Shown: positions 55,209 to 64,000 of the stretch, in pieces | Position numbering within the stretch: the stretch's first letter is position 1 | How the letters are laid out: each line of letters starts with the position of its first letter | Source of the DNA: Azolla caroliniana | Taxonomy: Eukaryota > Polypodiophyta | Direction: 5' to 3' | DNA: 64,000 nt | Assembly: GCA_043228905.1 (NCBI GenBank) | Contig: JBHGNT010000005.1 | Location: 23,808,001 to 23,872,000 of the forward strand | The notes under the pieces: model-generated | The model's database searches: none | What the model was told of the DNA's origin: nothing | The model's input: the letters and a program-made list of their open reading frames with translations, nothing else | Position numbers and translations under genes: made by a program

Positions 55209-56007
55209 TGTCGTGCCTTTCGGCTCCGGATCGTTGCGTGAGTCGGGTGGGAACCACAGAGGTCTTGGACTAGGAGAAAGAAGTTCGTGAGATAGAGATT
55301 AATTATGAGTAAATAGCAAAGAGAAAGATAAGAAACTCGTGAATCACACGAGTATACTATATTAATTGGTACTTAGGATGTTAAGAGAGAAGTAGATGTA
55401 TAAATCGTGAATCCCACGAATAATTTTTGTATTGATTAATACTTAATCCAAATAATCAACAACTCTTTACATATTTCTCTCCTCCTTATATAAGGAAAGA
55501 AGAGCTAAGCATGGCTTCATGCTTTTTTTTTACAAAAAGTGTTCATGTCCACTAAATGTGCATGTGATGTTTTTTTCCTAAGTATAGGGCTCATGCACGC
55601 TAGATGTGCATGAGTTATTTTTAGTGTCTCGTGTTTTTCTTTTTCATATATTAAAAAAATACACGATTTACCTTTTAATAAAGGTATGCATAAATAAAGG
55701 TCTTATACGTATTAAATCTATATTTAAAACACTTAAGATAAGTTAATGTAATGGTAAGGTTGGGGTTTGTCAACGTGGAGGTGCAGAGTTCGAATCACGC
55801 CCTGCGCAGTAGTGAATATTTCCTTTCTTTTTACATTTATGTCTCTTTCTTTTTACATTTGCCGGTATGCCGTTTTCTTCCTTGCCGGTATGCCGTTTTC
55901 CTCCTTGCCGGTATGCCGTTTTCTTCCGGTTCTCACCGAGCACTCCATTCTCTATCCGGAGGGACAAAAATATAATTTCCACATAGTGTGCAACCTACAC
56001 TACGACA
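55209..56007 (-). repeat. 5' LTR of element E
   Basis: 799 bp, same features as the 3' copy: 23-bp units at 55859, 55882 and 55905; tRNA-like stretch 55740-55812; palindrome near 55590-55614. The LTR promoter should drive transcription leftwards. Confidence 0.93.
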
Positions 56008-56748
56008 ACGCTATGTGTCCATGTTGTGTACTGTGGGAGCGGCTCTGTTCAATATATTGTATTCGCACTGCTCGACTGTGTGAGCCTTCGAGTGACAGAT
56101 TGGGCAGTGGATTCGCATGTTGCACTCCAGTGCAAAATGCCCCGAATTCAAGCAAATTGTGCACTGGATTGCTTGACGAAAATGTTGTTCCTCGTCCTGA
56201 GGTAACGCTTGTCGTAATGAGGACATAGAAAACCTTTCCTCTACGTTGTCCAGCTCGAGTTGTAACGCTCTATCGATGACCATATCGGTTGTTTCCCCTT
56301 TCACGCTATTGTTGTTGAGCGTTGTCCGTATGGGTCGGCGTAATGCCGCCAGAAATGTCTCCCGTGCCTCGTCCTTCGCGAGGCCCCGTTCTAGTTTCCC
56401 CCGTAAATTTTGGAAACGTAAGCTGAAATCCATGATCGTCTCGGTCGGCAGCTGCTTAATTGTGTAGAAATGTCCGAGGATTTCGCGTTGTGAAACCCTC
56501 CGATGGAAGAACCGCAAAAAGGTGGACTGCAGTTGGTCGAAGGTCGTGATTGCTGGCAGATCCATCTGTGAATGCCAGAACGTCGCCCGCGCATCCAATG
56601 TTAACCCGAACTCCGTCATTTTGGACTGGTGCGCTACCGCCTCAGAAAGGCTCTGTGCCATGTGGTTTGCATTCCAGACATTGAGGAACAGACAAATGTG
56701 GGTTGCGGTGTCGGTTTCGCTGTTAAAGCGGGGATAGGCAAAGGCCAT
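56008..56748 (-). pseudogene. Element A gag, N-terminal part with two zinc knuckles
   Basis: Starts at ATG 56748 (MAFAYPRFNSETDTATHICL), though an in-frame TAG just upstream suggests the original start was further out. The retrotransposon gag core follows: ATFWHSQMDLPAITTFDQLQ, FHRRVSQREILGHFYTIKQL and LRFQNLRGKLERGLAKDEAR. Then come CTICLNSGHFALEC and CPICHSKAHTVEQC, two CCHC knuckles. A TAG lies at the very edge of element E's insertion. The rest of gag resumes at 48742. Confidence 0.85.
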
Positions 56749-57018
56749 GCTGGGGGCTATGGCGGGCAGGGAAAGAGCACAGTGTTGTTGTGGTGAGCAT
56801 GCTTCCCGCGTATTGTCGAGGTATTTGGAGAGCGGGAAATCACCTTTGTGGTCCCGACAGGTAGTGTTGAGGTCGTTGAGGCGAGGCTTCTACCGTGCGC
56901 GTTCCTCTGCCTGGCGTGTGATGGACCTTGTGATCGGCCGGTCTGGTCGTGTTGGTTTTCTGGAGTGTCTGCAGCTAAACATCCATTCGTCGTTGTTCTT
57001 CTATGAGAAGACACAGAT

Positions 57019-57036
57019 CACCAAGCGTGCCAAAAG
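57019..57036 (-). other. Primer-site-like sequence of element A
   Basis: On the minus strand, just after the LTR end GGTAACA and one C, it reads TTTTGGCACGCTTGGTGA. The same TTTTGGCACGC start follows the left LTR of element B. Confidence 0.6.
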
Positions 57037-57486
57037 TGTTACCAACTAGAAACACGGTCTACGGTCAGTCCTTTGACCTAGACTTCCAAGTGACTGTGTG
57101 ACAACGAATGGTAGCGTCTGTGCGTAATACTTGGTGGGATATTCCCCATAACCTAGCGACGTATAAGGGAGACGGTTACAACCAAGCTCCTTTGACAGTG
57201 GGCTAGGGCACACACCGTTACTTACTCCTACGCTCTTAGGTGTTACAAACACATAGTAGATTAGCTGTAGTTACACACAGATATCAGAGAAGATAGAACT
57301 CTATTACGATACGCCTCTTACATTCCAAAATTACACGCTACCTCTATTAGAGGCTTTTTGCCCTTTATATACGCAAGGTCTTTTAGCCGTTCATGCTTCC
57401 CGCGTGAACCGTTACATGCGTTACAATATTATACTATTCCGTATTCCTGCGCTCTTGTCCATCGATTACAATTCCGGAGGACAACA
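57037..57486 (-). repeat. Right (5') LTR of element A
   Basis: 450 bp, plus-strand reading TGTTACCAACTAGAAAC to GGAGGACAACA. Uninterrupted, unlike the left copy. TATATAAAGGGC box on the minus strand near 57362-57373. Confidence 0.9.
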
Positions 57487-57489
57487 AAT

Positions 57490-58380
57490 ACATAGATTGA
57501 TTCATCCATTGATTGATCCCCCCCCCCATTACACAAGCCTTACGAGGGTTTTTATAGGTTTATCTATCCTTCTAACATGCACAAAACCATGGGCTTGAAC
57601 CCATGGTTTTCGGGCACAAGTTTTCCTTGTGGCATGCACAAAAGCATAGGCTAAAACCATGGTTTTGTGTACAAGGTTTTGTATGTTTTTTTCCTATGGA
57701 ATACTAAATATGAGAAGGAAATATACAAAATCTAACGCAATTAGTAGTAGCTTTAGTGGTAAGATAATTTCTTCCTATCTTAGAAGTGCAAGGTTCAAAT
57801 CTTACTTGCACCCTTTTATATGCACTTGAATGTCATTAGACCCTAGGCTAATTTTCATATTTATAATCATGTGTGTGGAGCCACACTATTTCACAATTTC
57901 TCCCATTGGACACAGAACATCACGACATCCACCCCCACCAAACCGCACATCCTCCGGCATGTGCGAAGAAGAAAAGAGTGATGTGGTAGAGTCAAAAGGT
58001 GGTTTGTCTTTGATTTCCTCCTTCCTTATGCGTCGTCCTTTGTCCTCCATTTTGAGTACATGCATTCCTTCCACCCGATCAACCATATCATTCAATCACC
58101 TTTCGCATTTCCATGACCACTTGTCGTAGCCCCTTTTGCTCCTCCTGAGCATAACTCTTCACGCATCGTACATGTGCCGCCTTCATCTCGACCATCTCCT
58201 TGGTCATCAAACTTCCTTGGATCGTCTTTTCTCAAGGTTTAAATTTTGCTTGCACCCTTCTATATGCACTTGAATGTCATCAGACCCTAGGCTAATTTTC
58301 ATATTTATAATCATGTGTATAATGTGTGTGGAGCCACACTATTTCACAATTTCTCCCATTGGACACAGAACATCACGACT
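57490..58380 (-). repeat. E-like Gypsy remnant inside element B
   Basis: An LTR end CATCACGACA at 57922-57931 is followed by TCCACCCCCACCAAACCG, the same junction as in E (polypurine tract on the minus strand). The LTR segment with tRNA-like end CTTGCACC, then ATGCACTTGAATGTCA, to ACATCACGAC occurs twice (about 57791-57931 and 58235-58380), with about 300 bp of internal remnant between. So it is a heavily deleted element. A perfect 11-bp hairpin AAAACCATGGG/CCCATGGTTTT lies at 57583-57610. Confidence 0.65.
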
Positions 58381-58925
58381 GCACGACCGAGAGTATGGCC
58401 AAGATGTGCGCCCGAGAGCACGGCCTAAAAGCGCAACCGAGAGAAGGGCCGAGTGCCGAGTGCGAAGACAGCCAAAGAAAAGACGAAGAAGTAGAGTACG
58501 AAGAAGAAAAGAAAGAGGAAAGAGAAGAGGGGTAGAGAGGAGAATTTCACAAGCTCAAGGGTATCCATTAAAATCTCAAAAATTTGAGGGTAAAAACAAA
58601 AATGTCTAAAACCAAGGGGTACAAATCATGAAATTTCGAAAACACAACACACATGATGAAAGAAAGAATACATAAACACACAACATGATTTCATGACCCA
58701 TGCCACGTTGAACTAGTTGATTAGTGTATGATCCAATCACGACTTCTCTTGACCGAACAAGAAGGTTCGAGTCAAGCAAAGCTTCGATCGAAGCTATCAA
58801 TCGTAGAGCAGTGATCCGGTCAAGGGATTTCCGACCGTTGAGATGACCGATGGAGTTCCGGTTGAGAAGAGTTACCATGGCGAGTGGGTTCACCGTGCAA
58901 TGCACTGTCCCACAAGCGTGCCATG

Positions 58926-59238
58926 TGTTACCCGTAAGAATATACGGGGAGGCATAAGGGTATGTGTAATGATGTGGTTGATGTGTATGTGTAAAGTAAA
59001 TGAGTGTGTGAGGATGAGTATGTGTATGGACACATGCACAATTATGTGCATGTGTACAAGAATGTGTAACGGTCTTATTATATAAACCCCCTATGGGGTA
59101 TGTAATGGGATAACCTTTTTTCCCCTCTCACATTTGTGTCATTTTCTATTTGTCTTTCTCTCTAGCTCTCTCACTATCGTAACCCCCTTGGGAAGGGGGT
59201 GAAGCCATTCTAACCTTCACCCCCCCACCACAACAACA
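58926..59238 (+). repeat. Right LTR of element B
   Basis: Runs from TGTTACCCGTAAGAATATAC to CCACAACAACA, 313 bp, followed by GTACA. It matches the left copy with about 11 substitutions in some 290 aligned bases, a 33-bp deletion and an insertion near the end. Confidence 0.85.
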
Positions 59239-60925
59239 GTACACAGTTGTTTATCTGATCAACAGGTCTCCCTCAGTATCATTAAAGGGTGATGTTCCAC
59301 AGAGAGTGTGGACAGGGAAGGATGTCTCCTAACAACACCTGAGGGTGTCCCGATGTTTGGTGTATATGCATGTACCAAAGGATCAGAGGTCAAAGCTTGA
59401 CAGTAAGTTGAAAGCATGCATATTCATGGGATACTCGGAAGATGAGTTCGGCTATAGGCTATGGGACCTAGTCGACAAGAAGGTAGTGAGAAGTCAGGAT
59501 GTAGTCTTTCTTGAAGATAAGACAATTGAAGACTAGAAGCAACAGAAGTCGAAACCGACTCCCTGGTCAACCCCGACTACCATCGACCTAAGGCCAAGTG
59601 AATGAGCATCGTCAACTGTTCGGAGACGGCCAGTCAGCACAGCCGAATCTGAGTCGGTCGACTCGGAGAGACCGACTGACTATGAGTCAGAGTCGGCAAT
59701 GCTGCCAAGGTCAATTGAAGAGTATGAGTTGTAGTCGTCCAAGCTGGAGATGCCAATTGATGTGCAGGAACCCGAGCGGAGAGAAGAGTTGGTAGAGACA
59801 TCCGAAAGAGAGCCAACAACAAGTGGGAGAAGATACTCACTCAGAGAAAGGAAAGCACCGACTACATATGCCAGTCAATACATCCTCTTGACTGATGAAG
59901 GTGAACCAGAGTGCTATGAAGAAGCCATTGCCGACGAGCACAGAGAAAAATGGCTGAGCGTGATGCAAGATGAGATGGAATCCTTGCACGAGAACTACAC
60001 CTACGACCTGGTAGAGTTGCCGAAAGGTAAGAGAGCACTAAGGAATAAATGGGTCTACAAGGTGAAGACTGGAGAAGCCGACAGTGAGCCCAGGTATAAA
60101 GCCCGCATAGTGGTGAAGGGTTTTCAACAGAAAAAGGGCGTCGACTTTGACGAAATATTCGCACCAGTCGTGAGGATGACATCCATTCGAACTGTTCTGA
60201 GCATAGCGGCCAGTATGGATCTGGAGATCGAATAGTTGGATGTCAAAACCGCATTTCTGCACGGGGAGCTAGAAGAAGAAACCTATATGCAGCAACCCGA
60301 AGGCTTTGAGGAGAAAGGGAAAGAGAATCTGGTGTGTCGACTGAAGAAAAGCTTGTACGATCTAAAACAAGCTCCACGCTAATGGTACAAGAAGTTCGAG
60401 TCTTTCATGATAGAACACCGTTTCCAGAAAACACGGGTTGATCATTGTGTGTTCGTCAAGAGGTACGAAGAAGGAGACTTCTTGACTCTCTTGTTATATG
60501 TTGATGACATGTTGATAGTCGGTCAAGATACAAGGAAGATTGGAAGCTTGAAGAAAGCTCTCGGCAAATTGTTTGCCATGAAAGACATTGGACCAGCTAA
60601 ACAGATCTTAGGAATGCATATAGTTCGAGACAGAACTCAAAAGGTGCTCTGATTGTCACAACAAAAGTATGTGACAAAGATCCTAGAAAGATTCAACATG
60701 TCGGACGCAAAGCCAGTCGATTCGGTGTTGCCGACAAACTGCAGGTTGAATGCGAAGCAGTGCCCGAAAGGGGAGAAGGAGAAGGCCGAGATGAGGAAGA
60801 TACCATATGTGTTGACCGTCGGCAGTCTAATGTATGCTATGGTCTATACTAGACCAGACATAGCATTTGTTGTGGGAGCAGTAAGCCAATTTGGTCAAGG
60901 AAAGCATTGTCCTTTGGAAAAAGCA
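59239..60925 (+). pseudogene. Copia D integrase end and reverse transcriptase (3' part)
   Basis: This continues the frame cut at 38252: VVYLINRSPS, then KLKACIFMGYSEDEFGYRLW. RT from about 59940: WLSVMQDEMESLHENYTYDL, KARIVVKGFQQKKGVDFDEI, AASMDLEIE, a TAG stop, [15 protein letters not shown], and YVDDMLIVG (active site near 60499-60525). Further stops occur at 59534, 60380 and 60650. RNase H is mostly missing: the frame diverges after RPDIAFVVGAVSQF near 60890. The 3' LTR is absent, so the right end was deleted together with the end of the chromovirus. Confidence 0.88.
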
Positions 60926-62997
60926 TCCAACAACAATCTATTTAACACATGACATTCTATAAAAATGTACAAATGAGCGAAAAACAAATTTGGCTTTTAA
61001 ACTTACCATTTAGTGAAGGAAATATTTCCACACGATCAAAGGATTTCTTCTACTTTCAGAAAGTATGGAGTAAAATTTTCTCCCTTTTTTGGAAAAAAAA
61101 GATTCTCCTAAGATGAAATCTCTTAAGAAAAAACATGGTCTACTTAAATAACACACGAGGTTCTATTATGTTCTATTCCATAACCATTCAATGTTATTGT
61201 CAAATAAAAAAACATTTTCACCTTAAACGGTTCACTTTTGAAAAATTCTTCATAATAGATTCAATAGTAATATTATTTTTTATGAATCCATACACTAAAA
61301 TTCATCGTTCTTCTTCTTCTTTTCCAAAAAAGAAGTTCATTGTTCTTTTTAATGACGAACATCTAGATAAGTTTTATCTAACTCTTATTATATATGCATT
61401 AAATAAAAGCCAAAGTAAACTTGCTAGCTTGGTACATAGAGTATGTAAACAATGAAGATGTGAGAAGCACGATCTTTTTCTAACTTCACTATCATCTCAT
61501 TAAAAAATACATCCAACAACCCTAGAAAGAAAGTCCAAATGTTCAAAACAAAAAATGGCCCATGTGCTCAAGATGTTGAAAATAAGGGAATATTGAATCA
61601 TGCATGACAAAAATGTATCAGTATAGAAAATTCATCGTTGTCATCTTCATATTAAACATAAACACAATTATCAAAGCATCAATCCTAGAGTAATAACATG
61701 TATTCCATTTTTCTAACATGTAATGTGCGAACTATGTTACCACGATCGTATACTTTTATAGGTAAACAATCAATGCTTAGATGGAGGCCATGAAATTATT
61801 AATCGTTTTCTTGCTACTTATGATTCAACATAAGCCTTTCTTTGTTGCTCAATCTTGTATCGAATTAATTCATAGTTCATGTGTTTTTTCTCATTCCTCT
61901 CATAAGATTATTGTATTCTTTGTATACTTAAAGATTGATTAATACCATAATAGTCAAGGCAATATGCTCTCTTAATATCTTAACTTTATTTATGCCAATT
62001 TGCTTAGTGCCAAGATAATTCCTAAAAGCTCAAAGAAGCATAAGAACCTCCAATTTTCTAACCTACAAGAGGGTACACGATGGAATAACCATGAGTATGA
62101 CCTCTACAAGGAGTAGTAACTCTTAACGAGTTAAGATGAGTGCATAAGAGGAATGCCTCTTTGAGACCCCATAACAAATACAAATATAACTCAGACGATG
62201 TGGTTGATGGCTTCCTCTAGAATATGTTCTAAGGTTCTTTTTCGTATAGAATGTGCCTTGCCTAAATGATTATGTCACCTGCACAATTAATGCTCACATA
62301 TTGCTTACATTTGTGGAATCGTCACTACTTGCTAATACCTAACATATTTTGTTTCAAATGAAGCAATTACCCTCATTGTTGAATGTGGACCAATGTTTAT
62401 GAATTTAAGAAACACAAAATTGGCTACCACATGTAGCAATAACGTTAATCATAACCTCTTGAAAATTTACCTTCACTTTCCAATAAGCTCCTTGTCCTCC
62501 TAAGCCTAGACTTGAAAAGCATAAGTTTTACGCCATTTTCTCTACAATAAGCTACTCTTCTTCATAAGTCTTGTGTCGTTTGCATTGGAAGAATGTTTTG
62601 TGACTTTAGAGATTATGTTGGATGATATTTTCTCTATTCCACGGACAAGACTCCTACGTTGTGTGCCATTCAATGTCAAACTTGTATGTATGCTCTTTGA
62701 AACCGTGATTGGTTTTTGGTTAATAGAGTGGCAAGTTCAAGTTTCTTCTTGTGAATTCATAATGAAATCCATCAAGGAGGTCACACTATTCTCCAATTGA
62801 GTAGCAAAAAACCCATGATCAAATATATGCTTCAAATCATGTAGAAGAACTGAAAATATATTATTTGTGTCAATGCATAATAAAATTGATCATCAATACA
62901 TTGAATCTTGAAGAAAACCTAGAGAATTCCCTAAGGCTGAGCTAGAGGAGAGAAGGACAAAAAACAAAAGGTGACCATTGATGGACAGCATTTGTAA
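60926..62997. other. AT-rich intergenic region
   Basis: No gene, RNA or element that I can name. The longest plus-strand frame (61135-61455) has AT-driven composition and no motif. It separates the transposon nest from the dirigent-like gene and covers the region downstream of that gene. Confidence 0.5.
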
Positions 62998-63582
62998 TTA
63001 AATCCAGAGGTAGGTTTCATAAAGGGTTACGAGTATGGCCGTGGTGGCAGTAGGTGTCCGGGAGTAGACACGACCGATGGTATACCCGAAAGTGTTACGG
63101 AAGTCTCCGGTACCCCCAGTGATAGCATACTCCCAAGGCTGGCCACTCGTAAAGTCGGCCTCGCCTTGTGTCGTGAATGTGCCTTCGAGGCCAATGTTGT
63201 TCTTAGACTTGGGGGTGCGCTTAAAGGTGGGGTCGGAGTAGTGTACCACGGTCCTAGCCACAAAGTACGTCGCAGGTAAAGTGTTGGAGGCTACAGTCGA
63301 GGTCCCGCGGATGAAGCCAATGGATGGAGAAGTCGCATTGGGTGTTGCGGTGATGGGGTACGCGTACACGACCCCAAGCCCGACCCCCGTCCGTGTCCCG
63401 TTCACGGCCGCCACACTCGCATTCACATTCACGAACTCGTTCACTCCAAATTGTTGATGCGAGTAGTAACGTAGGACGATCTGGTGCCGTCTCTTCGCCG
63501 AGGTGGCACCCGTAGGAACCACCACCAATACCAACAAGAGTAGAGAAACCATAGCTAAAACTAGGGGAGCCTTGTTTGCCAT
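62998..63582 (-). CDS. Dirigent-like secreted protein
   Basis: 194 codons, no intron, good start context (CTAATGGCA). Residues 1-29 form a signal peptide (Lys, then a Leu/Val-rich core, ATSA before the likely cleavage site), so the protein should enter the secretory pathway and reach the cell wall. The remainder fits the dirigent/AOC-like beta-barrel: GVGLGVVYAYPIT (about 67-79), IGFIRGTSTV (about 93-102), NNIGLEGTFTTQGEAD (about 128-143) and ITGGTGDFRNTFGYTIG (about 153-169), the family's GGTG-x-F-R block. Length is normal for the family. Dirigent proteins guide stereoselective coupling of phenoxy radicals in lignan and lignin chemistry; the substrate here cannot be told. Several family-typical acidic residues are not obvious, so a non-canonical clade is possible. 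Confidence 0.85.
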   Translation of the reverse strand: MANKAPLVLAMVSLLLLVLVVVPTGATSAKRRHQIVLRYYSHQQFGVNEFVNVNASVAAVNGTRTGVGLGVVYAYPITATPNATSPSIGFIRGTSTVASNTLPATYFVARTVVHYSDPTFKRTPKSKNNIGLEGTFTTQGEADFTSGQPWEYAITGGTGDFRNTFGYTIGRVYSRTPTATTAILVTLYETYLWI

Positions 63583-63680
63583 TAGTGCTGAGCTTGAATT
63601 TTTTACTTAGGAAATGGGATTGCTACTTCCTTGGCCTTCAATCTTCTTAAATAAGGGGGTTTTTGGGCGATTCTTTAACT
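63583..63680 (-). promoter_or_regulatory. Promoter-proximal region of the dirigent-like gene
   Basis: On the minus strand CCCCCTTATTTAAGAAG lies about 60 bases before the ATG and is the only TATA-like sequence close to the start. No other motif is clear. Confidence 0.4.
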
Positions 63681-63904
63681 TGATAGATGGATAGAACGTG
63701 CAAGAACGTGGTTGCATGCGGCCTTACTTTCAAGTAATAGCCTAGATCGAGATTACATTTAAATTTGTCAAAGCTCTCTTTGCAACCTTAGGCCCAAATT
63801 ATATTACTAGGATTTTCAATGCCATCCTTTCATAAAAAATTTCCTTTTACAACAGAAAATCATGTAACATTAGAATATTGGGGATAGCTCCATTACCACA
63901 TGGT

Positions 63905-63907
<3 letters not shown>

Positions 63908-63936
<29 letters not shown>
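63908..63936. repeat. (AT)n microsatellite
   Basis: About 14 AT units, then ACACA. Upstream of the dirigent-like gene. Confidence 0.9.
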
Positions 63937-63941
<5 letters not shown>

Positions 63942-64000
63942 TCACTTTTTCAAAGTGTACCCAACCTTTCATTCTATAAATATTGTGAACAAATCAGTAA

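Larger units (their letters stand above)
48743..56007 (-). mobile_element. Gypsy element E: full length, young, apparently intact
   Basis: 7265 bp with 798/799-bp LTRs differing by one substitution and one single-base indel. Flanks are ACGC at 48739-48742 and 56008-56011. Minus-strand order: LTR, short leader, gag-protease ORF, pol ORF reaching into the 3' LTR. Both frames are uninterrupted, in sharp contrast with all other elements here. It sits inside the gag of element A. Older relatives: solo LTR 40707-41570, fragments 21735-23705 and 57490-58380. Confidence 0.93.
40568..57486 (-). mobile_element. Gypsy element A, minus strand, hosting two later insertions
   Basis: LTRs at both ends are each 450 bp once a later solo LTR is subtracted from the left copy. 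Flanks are AATAT (40563-40567) and AATAC (57487-57491), a 5-bp duplication with one change. On the minus strand the order is LTR, primer site, gag (split by element E), protease, RT, RNase H, integrase, a long extra ORF3, LTR. Without insertions it is about 8.8 kb. Stops in every domain make it dead. Confidence 0.88.
38253..59238 (+). mobile_element. Element B: LTR element without pol, split by element A
   Basis: LTRs at 38253-38578 and 58926-59238 are flanked by perfect GTACA duplications (38248-38252 and 59239-59243) inside the Copia integrase frame. Without the nested element A the body is about 4.1 kb. It has no gag or pol of its own, only a zinc-finger-like frame, GC-rich repeats and part of an E-like Gypsy. 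This fits a non-autonomous large-LTR derivative. Orientation is uncertain: TATA-like sequence occurs on both strands of the LTR. Plus is given because of the ORF. Confidence 0.8.

Noticed and set aside
36138-60925. Two separate Copia elements, one at 36138 and one at 59239
   Set aside because: The GTACA duplications and the continuous integrase frame across the element B insertion show one split element.
61135-61455. Open frame of 106 codons in the AT-rich right part
   Set aside because: Composition-driven, rich in Phe, Lys and Ile, with no domain or supporting context.

Overview
This window looks like nuclear DNA of a land plant with a large, repeat-packed genome. The evidence is one complete dirigent-like secreted protein gene near the right end, a decaying block of plant-type mitochondrial DNA with three tRNA genes, and otherwise almost wall-to-wall retrotransposons with plant-style primer sites. 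The mix of elements (a chromodomain Gypsy resembling the Tcn1-type chromoviruses, and a Gypsy clade with fungal-like gag and RT signatures) hints at a seed-free lineage such as a lycophyte, fern or moss. That is inference from remembered family features, not a search.

Layout, left to right. 1-2985: 5'-cut LINE with one long frame broken by three TGA stops. 3000-5524: 5'-truncated L1-like LINE on the minus strand. 5525-8142: 3' part of a chromovirus with its LTR. 8143-8870: GA-rich minisatellite. 8870-17060: an L1-like LINE in two halves, interrupted by a Copia gag-protease fragment (11595-13130), an LTR of the same Copia family (14358) and a solo LTR (15620-16136). 18050-21720: mitochondrial insertion. 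21735-25105: wreckage of a Gypsy element, a foldback element, a Copia RT scrap and an LTR. 25110-30268: a decayed minus-strand LINE.

From 30269 to about 60925 the window is a nest of insertions. A chromovirus (30269-36137) was hit by a Copia element (36138-38252 and 59239-60925). That was split by element B (38253-59238, GTACA duplication). B was split by Gypsy element A (40568-57486). A received a solo LTR in its left LTR (40707-41570) and a full-length Gypsy E in its gag (48743-56007). E has LTRs differing by one substitution and one indel over about 799 bp and two long open frames, so it is by far the youngest piece and may still be able to move.

60926-62997 is AT-rich with nothing recognised. 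62998-63582 is the dirigent-like gene, the only convincing host protein gene.

Points that stand out: a heat-shock-element array in the chromovirus LTR; antisense tRNA-like modules in several LTR families; mirrored TGGCACGC sites at both internal borders of A and B; a long coiled-coil ORF3 in A; a captured zinc-finger reading frame in B; and a candidate -1 frameshift site in E.
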